Source: Chara braunii
Taxonomy: Eukaryota > Streptophyta > Charophyceae > Charales > Characeae
Length of the DNA: 39,485 bases
NCBI GenBank assembly: GCA_003427395.1
Contig: BFEA01000794.1
Coordinates: 434,390 to 473,874, forward strand
Direction of reading: 5' to 3'
Part shown: positions 38,848 to 39,485 of the stretch, one piece after another
How positions within the stretch are numbered: position 1 is the first letter of the stretch
Layout: every line of letters starts with the position of its first letter
Made by a program: the position numbers and the translations under genes
The notes under the pieces: generated by a model
The model's input: the letters and a program-made list of their open reading frames with translations, nothing else
What the model was told of the DNA's origin: nothing
The model's database searches: none

Positions 38848-39297
38848 TCACATGCCCCCAGTTTCCCTTTGCCTTTTATTCATGAACCCAGACCACTCTC
38901 CAACGCTGCCGCCACCCCCCATACCACCTACCCTTGGGCCTCTGCCCCCACCCCTGGATTGCAGAATTTGCATGTCCGGATCGCGAGCACCACGCCCTCT
39001 CCCGCCGCCTCCCCGTCGGTTTCCACTCTGGTTAACCCTGCTGCTACTACTTCCGCCATACCCCCTCCCCCTCCCCCTCCCCCCCCTTCCTTCCCATTCT
39101 GGCTCATCTGAGAAGGTTCCCATCGCCTGCCATGTCTGACGTCGGCTATCCGACCACATCTCCTGATTCACCTCCTCAGGACCTGTCCACATCGGCCTTC
39201 CCACTGATGGGACTTCTCCCTCACACGAAAGCACATGAGCTATCGCCCTCATCGTCATGTCATAAACAGGCGGCAAAGGCAGCGATGGATGCTTCAC
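38848..39297 (-). CDS. Arg-Gly-rich protein exon, unknown family
   Basis: Minus-strand exon of 149 residues plus stop, placed after the acceptor (TG)nCAG at 39298-39299. It starts with LPLPPVYDMTMRAIAHVLS, has a middle part with GRPMWTGPEEVNQEMW and WQAMGTF, and ends in a long RGG/GRG-rich, low-complexity tail (about 39075-38890) of the kind that binds RNA or is arginine-methylated in other proteins. The opposite strand gives only Pro/Leu-rich frames. The same start block (LPLPPVYD) is duplicated upstream. Family unknown; the middle part seems the only constrained portion. The TGA or TAG ending near 38848 could also be followed by a further exon. Confidence 0.45.
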   Translation of the reverse strand: MKHPSLPLPPVYDMTMRAIAHVLSCEGEVPSVGRPMWTGPEEVNQEMWSDSRRQTWQAMGTFSDEPEWEGRGGRGRGRGYGGSSSSRVNQSGNRRGGGGRGRGARDPDMQILQSRGGGRGPRVGGMGGGGSVGEWSGFMNKRQRETGGM

Positions 39298-39420
39298 CTG
39301 CACACACACACACAAGGTAGAAAGTGAGTCACTTGGAAAAGCAGGATTTGAACCCTTGATCATAGTGTCATAAACAGGCGGCAAAGGCAAGGAGGAATGG
39401 TTCCCCTGCACACACACACA
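39258..39420 (-). repeat. 108-bp tandem duplication including a splice acceptor
   Basis: TGTCATAAACAGGCGGCAAAGGCA occurs at 39258 and 39366 (plus-strand view), each followed by 15-20 bases and CACACACACACA. On the minus strand each copy is a (TG)n tract, CAG, then an exon-like start. The spacing is a multiple of three, so both acceptors lead into the same frame. Confidence 0.75.
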
Positions 39421-39425
39421 CTCCT

Positions 39426-39426
<1 letters not shown>

Positions 39427-39485
<59 letters not shown>
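39427..39485. repeat. (CT)n microsatellite at the window edge
   Basis: Pure CT dinucleotide run of at least 58 bases, continuing beyond the window. Confidence 0.95.

Noticed and set aside
39340-39366. tRNA or tRNA-SINE B-box (GGTTCAAATCC, minus)
   Set aside because: Lies between the two duplicated acceptors in a coding-like region, and the cloverleaf cannot be completed.

Overview
The window looks like transposon-rich nuclear DNA of a streptophyte (plant-lineage) organism. A plant-type U6 snRNA 3' half and a plant-type U2 snRNA 5' end are present as retrocopies. The coding exons have GT-AG introns with pyrimidine-rich acceptors. LINE, hAT-like, TTAA-type and foldback elements fill most of the rest. 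My best guess is a charophyte alga such as Chara braunii; this is an inference from overall character and recollection of its protein families, not a proven assignment. A run of Ns (17656-18170) marks an assembly gap.

Layout. 1-2.5 kb: low-complexity and TG-rich sequence with one 175-bp foldback hairpin. 2.6-6.1 kb: degenerate direct repeats carrying many copies of a 24-bp imperfect palindrome (arms GAAGTTCG / CGAACTTC). 6.19-12.95 kb, plus strand: the only substantial protein-coding region. Its first part (6192-10334) stays mostly in one frame but is broken by TAG codons and frameshifts. It encodes a ParB-like segment (GQHN box) followed by a region resembling a permuted DNA adenine/cytosine-N4 methyltransferase. 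Its last part is an acidic exon spliced in phase, through two small-exon junctions, to a Ulp1/SENP (C48) cysteine protease domain with correctly spaced His, Asp, Gln and Cys. A polyadenylation signal follows at 13376.

13-18.3 kb: decayed intergenic sequence, a TTAA-flanked MITE, a foldback MITE, and a mosaic of U2 (antisense) and U6 (sense) snRNA pieces next to LINE 3' ends with poly(A). 18.3-24.1 kb: foldback elements built round a GATTACGTAATC palindrome, with a 3.1-kb minus-strand LINE between inverted copies of them. An internal LINE segment of about 350 bp is inverted. 24.3-28.3 kb: three kinds of tandem repeat, the last being a series of hairpins with a constant core and changing stems. 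28.4-32.2 kb: little coding signal (one probable minus-strand terminal exon, one retropepsin relic). 32.2-37.9 kb: a showcase of DNA transposons, including a three-level nested insertion with perfect 8-bp target duplications, then hairpins and a 255-bp higher-order repeat of GAAGCT-type units. 38.8-39.4 kb: a minus-strand Arg-Gly-rich coding exon with a duplicated splice acceptor, then a (CT)n microsatellite to the window edge.

The ParB-like/methyltransferase-like/Ulp1 module is the best candidate for an undescribed system: DNA-modification-like and SUMO/ubiquitin-protease-like activities in one transcription unit inside a repeat field, with palindromes both upstream of it and inside its reading frame. 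This copy is damaged. The single-gene model and any link between protein and palindrome are hypotheses.
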